From contig JAKSXM010000007.1 of assembly GCA_022575985.1 (NCBI GenBank), forward strand, positions 71,919,001 through 71,983,000: a stretch of 64,000 nucleotides of DNA, in the 5' to 3' direction. Numbering within the stretch: the first letter of the stretch is position 1; each line of letters begins with the position of its first letter. The translations under genes were made by a program, and so were the position numbers. Source of the DNA: Anagrus nilaparvatae. Its lineage: Eukaryota > Arthropoda > Insecta > Hymenoptera > Mymaridae. Shown here piece by piece: positions 59,545-64,000 of the stretch. The notes beneath the pieces were generated by a model. That model was not told where the DNA came from. It saw nothing but the letters and a program-made list of their open reading frames with translations, and searched no databases.

Positions 59545-59880
59545 ATTTTTCCCGCGCACATTACAATATTTATACCATATAAAACATGTAGATAAAATGT
59601 TTGAAGTTTGCCGACAAGCTTGACGGCAAACGATGAACTAAGCTGTCGTCGTATTTCGGACTACTAGCCCAGTGCCCTCTTATATACAAACCCCTCTCGC
59701 GTTCCTGATAACTACACATCATTTATATATATATATATATATATAGATATATATTAAGCTATTCAACCCTCTGTATGAAATATAATTTGCGCAAGCGCGA
59801 TTTTTGGCTACCTGTACTATCATTTAGCAAACACCTGTCAGATGCATCTAAATCAAAAGTCACAGCACATTTTTTTTCTT
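59545..59880. other. non-repetitive, less AT-rich stretch; possible promoter or leader exon
   Basis: Unlike its surroundings this stretch has CCCGCGCACATTACAATATT, a small stem GTTTGCCGACAAGCTTGACG GCAAAC, GTCGTCGTATTTCGGACTAC, CCCTCTCGCGTTCCTGATAA, the (AT)n tract and GCGCAAGCGCG. It has no frame and no partner elsewhere in the window. A regulatory region or untranslated exon is possible, but nothing proves it. Confidence 0.25.
59722..59755 (+). repeat. (AT)n microsatellite
   Basis: TATATATATATATATATAT runs with one GA interruption. Confidence 0.85.
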
Positions 59881-60963
59881 TTTTATTACTGTCGCACAGA
59901 CATGATATATGCTATGAACTTTAATTTTTGAAGCTTTAAAATTATTTACGTTTTGAACGAATCTGGTGAATGGTATAATGATATTGTAGCTTTAATATTT
60001 TAGACTTGTATGTCTTTAGTATAAACGTGAGAAAAATATAATTTAAATATAAATAGATTTAATATTACGTATAACATATTTTTATGTTATTTTCTTTTTT
60101 TAATATTTTCAATGTTACATGAGAAAATATCTTCTTCTTGCTATATTTATATATCTGATTCTTACTTTAGGGATGTTCTTTCTTCTACTTAGAAAATAAT
60201 ATAATAATCATAAAGTTTTCAGCTTTCTTGGAATAGCTCTGCCAAAATTATGAGAGAAAGATAAATTTTAATGATTTTTTCAAGTTATGGAGGAAAAGTA
60301 AGTGCCAAAGTAATTGCTCTAAATACAGAAAGTTAGTGGCTTAGAGAAAAATTTTAAGACCATAGTATTTTAAACGTAAAGGAAATATCTAAAATGCTAG
60401 ATGAAGGGTCAAATTTATAGACAAGTTATTATTTGGCCCATATTCTAGAGGTGAATTGTCACGTATTTTACCTCATAAATACTTCATTTAAAAAAAAAAA
60501 ATTTTCTTTTATTTGATTCTTGTTAAAATTTTACTGAACTATTTATAAATTTATGAGTACTGGATTTTCATTTTACTTTCAGTGTTATAAATCTATTTTA
60601 TTAACTTTTATGAGCCTTTTATTAATATTATAAATTTATCGACACTAAAAAAAATTTGTAAAATGATCACTACCTGCCAGGTCGACCTCAAAGGGTAAAA
60701 AGGGGGGGGGGGGTATACACCGAAAATATAAACTTCCAGCAAATCTCAGCTCCCTAGTTCTCAATCACCCCGATCAAACTTTCGGTAATTCTCAATTTCT
60801 ATAATCGTTTTTTTTTTTAATCACTGGAAATCATATAATTGCTTAATAGTATATTTACGGCTCGCGTCCAAAAAAATAAAGAATTGCCAAAATCACAAGT
60901 ATATTACTGTGAAACTGCGAATCAGGGAATTTTTTATTTAGGCCCCATCTACAGAAATCGTAA

Positions 60964-61263
60964 GCCTAGTTCCACAAAATTCCGTAAGCTCAAAAATGCA
61001 GCCACCACGTAATGCGCGAAACACGATTTTCATTTGTGCGCATGCGTTTTGTGTTGTGCGCATTGCGTTGCGGCTGCGTTTTTGCGTTTAGGCTGATTCT
61101 ACAAACACCGTAAATGGGGTTCGCAACCGCAAGCATTGTCGCAACGCAATGCGTAGAGACGAAAAATCATGTTGTGCGCATTGCGTTGCGGCTGCGCTTT
61201 TGTTTGCAACCCCCTTTTACGACGTTTGTAGAACCATCCTTATGAAGGTTTGTGAAACTAGCC
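60964..61263. mobile_element. Harbinger-like MITE, middle of three nested elements
   Basis: Ends are GCCTAGTTCCACAAAAT and, inverted, TTTGTGAAACTAGCC, flanked by TAA at 60961-60963 and 61264-61266. Without its own insertion it is 148 bp. The interior carries GCGCATTGCGTTGCGGCTGC, shared with the inner element and the copy at 30.0 kb. Confidence 0.82.
61091..61239. mobile_element. Harbinger-like MITE, innermost of three nested elements
   Basis: A 149-bp palindromic element runs from GGCTGATTCTACAAACACCG to TACGACGTTTGTAGAACCATCC, flanked by TTA at 61088-61090 and 61240-61242. Being innermost it is the youngest of the three. Confidence 0.85.
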
Positions 61264-61525
61264 TAAAACCGAGGCATACCGCAATGCGCACAAGGAGATT
61301 TTGTGTATTTTGAGTTGCGCAGGAGACAAAATTGGTTTCTGCGCATTGCGTTGCGCTCAAGCTTGCAGTTGTGCCTCGATTTTATGGTTTTTGTAGACGG
61401 GGCCTTATGGACAAGGGCGGTATAAAATTTTTTTGCGTCAGCGACGAAAAAACGCGGCTTTTTCGGCCATGCAGCGGCCGGGAAATACGTGCTTTCGGGC
61501 CGCTGATCAGAAAAGACATTTTTTT

Positions 61526-62608
61526 CAGCAAAGTTCCCTCATAAAGTTTCCCGCTGAAGCCATTTCTGGGAAATAGTTTTTTGGGAAACCCCCAGGAAAA
61601 CGAATGAAAAACGAAATATTGAAAAAGGTACCTTCCACAATGTTTTCATGAGCTAGTATCAAACAATTTTAGTATTTATTTTTTAAGCCACTTTCCAAAA
61701 ATAAGTTATTTTGTCATTTTTATTGGCTACAGAAAAAATTAGTGGGGATAAAAAAAAATACATTTTATTTTTGAAGATTTGAGCAACCAGTAAAAAAAAA
61801 TCGATAAAAATTTTTTTTTAAGCAATAGTTTTATTATGTTATAGCTAATTAAAATATATTAAATTCAAAACACAAAATTCGTGGGCATGAGGAGTAAATA
61901 TATTTTAATGTAATAACTAATCATATATATTTTTTAAAAAAATTTACTAAATTTCTAGATTTATTAAATTTACTAAATTTACTAAAATTTACTATATATT
62001 CAAAGTAACTCATAATAGCTAAAAATAATATTATGTTTTTTAATGAATCCTTTTTTTACAACACTTTAAATCTAATAATTGAATTTTTTTTAACAATGAC
62101 CACTTGAAAAAAAAACTATTTAAAATAATGAGTTAAATCTTATGTTTCTAAAGAAATAATTTCATGATTTATTTTATATTTGAATGCATAATTATAATCA
62201 TGTAGGTACTCGTAGAACGTACTGCTATAATAATCCAGTAACGCCGGGTTGGACAAAATGTGCCAACTAGATAAAAATGCTTATTACTTGAAAATTAATT
62301 AAATTTTTTTACTCAAACTTTATACCCGGTAGTTCATATAAAAATATTAATAAAATAAGTTTTCGTCAAACCCATAAACGACCAAATAAAAAAAGTAAAT
62401 AACCTTGCTTTTATAAATAAAACAAGTTTTTCTTTAATTATATACTTTTTTGTGATGCCTCAAAATATCCTATAAAAAAAAAAGAATAGATGAATCCATC
62501 AACCATTGAAAAAGTATACTGGCTAATGTGAACTTAGTTTTGAATTTTTTAGTATCGAAATAAAATAAAAAGACTTGTATACCACCACGGAGTATTTTAT
62601 ATTTATAT
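61526..62608. other. no gene seen
   Basis: AT-rich. TTTACTAAATTTACTAAATT repeats near 61950-61990 are a short local tandem. Nothing else stands out. Confidence 0.5.
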
Positions 62609-63515
62609 GGGTGGTTTTCGCAGGAACGGTATACATAGTGTCCCCTCCATTTATATCCGAAAACTAAAGCTCTTTTACACTTTTTTTTCTTCTAAAAAGT
62701 TCATAAATTCATATTGGTAACTTAATAAAAAAAATTTCTGGAGCATATGTGTTCAAATTGTCGCCACCGTCTGCTGTCCTTTTGCTTAACTGTAAACTTT
62801 GAGTATTAACAAACGGCTTAAAATTTGAACTTAAATTTTTCTGTAGGATGCATATGACGTATTTAGGTCCCAAAAACTCAATTTTTTCAACGAAACAAAT
62901 TTTCATGCAATCCTCTTAGCTTATCGTCACATATAAGTCTGTCCCCCAATTTTAGCTATTTTTAAGCTTCCCACCTTTAATGGGAGCGCACTCTATATTT
63001 ATGCACTTGAAAGCACTGTTGTATTTTTTTTTCACTTAAATACTCATATATGAACCGTGGAAAACTTAAAATTTTAAATATAAAAGCTTTAACTATGAAA
63101 ATTAAACCTATTAAAATTTTAAAACGCTTTTACAAAAAAAAAAATGTCGCCACCGTCCATGTCGTTTTCTCCAAGTGTATGTCATATATTACTTAATATA
63201 TCTTGTTCAGTTATGTGTTTTGATGGAAAAATAAGATACCCAGAATTTGAGAAAATTTGATGGCTTCAATACAAAGTTATTTCAATAATACATTCAAAAT
63301 GTCGCAACCGTCCATGACGCCACCGTCTGCATAAATAAAAAAATCCCATAAGAATAACACGTAGAATTTATTTTTACATTTGTAGCAGTACCACTGAAAA
63401 TTTTAGGTTTTTGGACATTAATAAACATTAAAATACAAAAAAAATAAAAAAAAAAATATAATTAGTGTTGTGCCGTAAACAATAAAAAAATATATCGTTA
63501 CAGTGAAAACCACCC
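62609..63515. mobile_element. 907-bp TIR element with repeated CGCCACCGTC motif
   Basis: Ends GGGTGGTTTTCGCAG and, inverted, CAGTGAAAACCACCC are flanked by ATAT on both sides. Inside, CGCCACCGTCTGC or CGCCACCGTCCATG occurs at about 62761, 63148, 63303 (CGCAACCGTCCATG) and 63318. It has no coding frame. It probably belongs to the same family as 3838-4263. Confidence 0.65.
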
Positions 63516-63690
63516 ATATATGTATATTTTATATACTTTGAAAAGGAAAATCCTATATATATATAAATCTTTAATTATGTTTGTGTGTCCGAACGCGATA
63601 AACAAGAACAGGATAAAAACTACAGACATCGGGTTTACGGCAAAAGACGCCAAAAATTACGGGTAAAAAAATAGGCTAGGTTTATTTTGT

Positions 63691-63898
63691 AATATATTAC
63701 GACCCATGGCCAGAAAAATAAAGAATGGCCCAAATCGCACGTAAATTACGATTAAACTGCGACTTGGGACATTCTTTATTTATGGCCCAGGGTCGTATAC
63801 GATTTTTCTGCATTTGCGGCGAGAAAACACGTCTTTGCCGGACGCGCAGCGGTCGGGAAATACGTGCTTTCTGGCCGCTGACCAGAAAAAAAATTTTT
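63691..63898 (+). repeat. GACCC hairpin repeat, copy 4 (intact reference copy)
   Basis: This is the uninterrupted version of the repeat: a ~105-bp palindrome from TACGACCCATGGCC to GGCCCAGGGTCGTATA, then a second GC-rich palindrome that ends CCGCTGACCAGAAAAA. It serves as the empty-site reference for insertions found in the copies at 6.7 kb and 60.9 kb. Confidence 0.75.
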
Positions 63899-64000
63899 AT
63901 CATATTTAAAAAAAAAACCAAAAAAACTGAAAACTTTAGAAAAATTTTTTTATCAAAAAGAATTTCGATTCGGGTATATTTTTTACGTATCCTTCTAAAT

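Larger units (their letters stand above)
60941..61404. mobile_element. Harbinger-like MITE, outermost of three nested elements
   Basis: Ends are GGCCCCATCTACAGAAA and, inverted, TTTTTGTAGACGGGGCC. They are flanked by TTA at 60938-60940 and 61405-61407. Removing the 300-bp insertion plus one TAA leaves a 161-bp near-palindrome in which AAACCGAGGCA pairs with TGCCTCGATTTTA. The TTA duplication and GGC termini fit PIF/Harbinger MITEs. Confidence 0.85.
60850..61525 (+). repeat. GACCC hairpin repeat, copy 3 (hosts nested Harbinger-like MITEs)
   Basis: Left part 60850-60940 (AAAAAATAAAGAATTGCC and similar) and right part 61405-61525 (GACAAGGGCGGTAT, GGAAATACGTGCTTTC, GGCCGCTGATCAGAAAA) match the copy at 63.7 kb. 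Between them lies a 464-bp insertion at TTTATTTA|TGG. Confidence 0.75.

Noticed and set aside
60699..60712. long G run, also at 49203
   Set aside because: Single homopolymer tracts without the repeated G blocks needed to argue for a quadruplex.
61332..61544. 70-codon plus frame in GC-richer DNA
   Set aside because: Lies in the nested MITEs and the GACCC repeat.

Overview
This is eukaryotic nuclear DNA, very A+T-rich, with almost no long open reading frames and dense decayed transposable elements. It is most likely an insect genome. The only gene part I recognise with confidence is the first coding exon of a D2-like (inhibitory) dopamine receptor at 20612-20942 on the minus strand, ending in a clean GTATGT donor. 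The wording of its TM1-TM2 region fits insect D2-like receptors. The species cannot be fixed from this window; a parasitoid hymenopteran is a guess. No later receptor exon was found, so 1-20611 would be intron and 20943 onward 5'UTR or upstream DNA.

Layout. 1-20 kb is intronic filler carrying elements: a 426-bp TIR element (3.84-4.26 kb), a GACCC hairpin repeat holding a hAT-type MITE with a perfect 8-bp target duplication (6.7-7.1 kb), two large palindromic foldback elements with CAC...GTG ends and 4-bp target duplications (7972-9851 and 13367-15086), and a microsatellite/hairpin tail (15.9-16.06 kb). A CACTG-ended MITE (20200-20567) sits just downstream of the receptor exon. From 23 to 37 kb there are TIR elements, a Harbinger-like MITE (30031-30158), a 1.2-kb TIR element with GTCCAAAACC motifs (31664-32895) and several short dispersed families.

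37.7-41.1 kb is a decayed DNA transposon with inverted repeats of about 330 bp. Its single minus-strand transposase (DDE domain followed by a C-terminal SWIM zinc finger, ISL2EU/Harbinger-like) is split by a 5'-truncated Penelope-like retroelement that keeps the RT C-terminus, a GIY-YIG endonuclease and a hammerhead-like 3' motif. 44-47 kb has a LINE remnant and a 2555-bp foldback element, itself interrupted by a 302-bp MITE. Its core is shared with the 8-9.8 kb foldback although the ends differ. 49.4-51.15 kb is a Helentron/HINE-like unit made of a ~156-bp satellite arranged as trimers (~465-485 bp), a (CA)n tract and a terminal hairpin. 60.85-61.52 kb is a set of three Harbinger-like MITEs nested inside one another inside a fourth repeat, each level with its own target duplication.

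No gene works with another here. The window reads as one neural receptor exon in a large territory shaped by non-autonomous DNA transposons and inverted repeats. I found no convincing tRNA or rRNA gene, no CRISPR array, no prokaryotic operon, and no clear evidence of a new functional system. The unusual content is structural: nested elements, foldbacks with swapped ends, and higher-order repeats.
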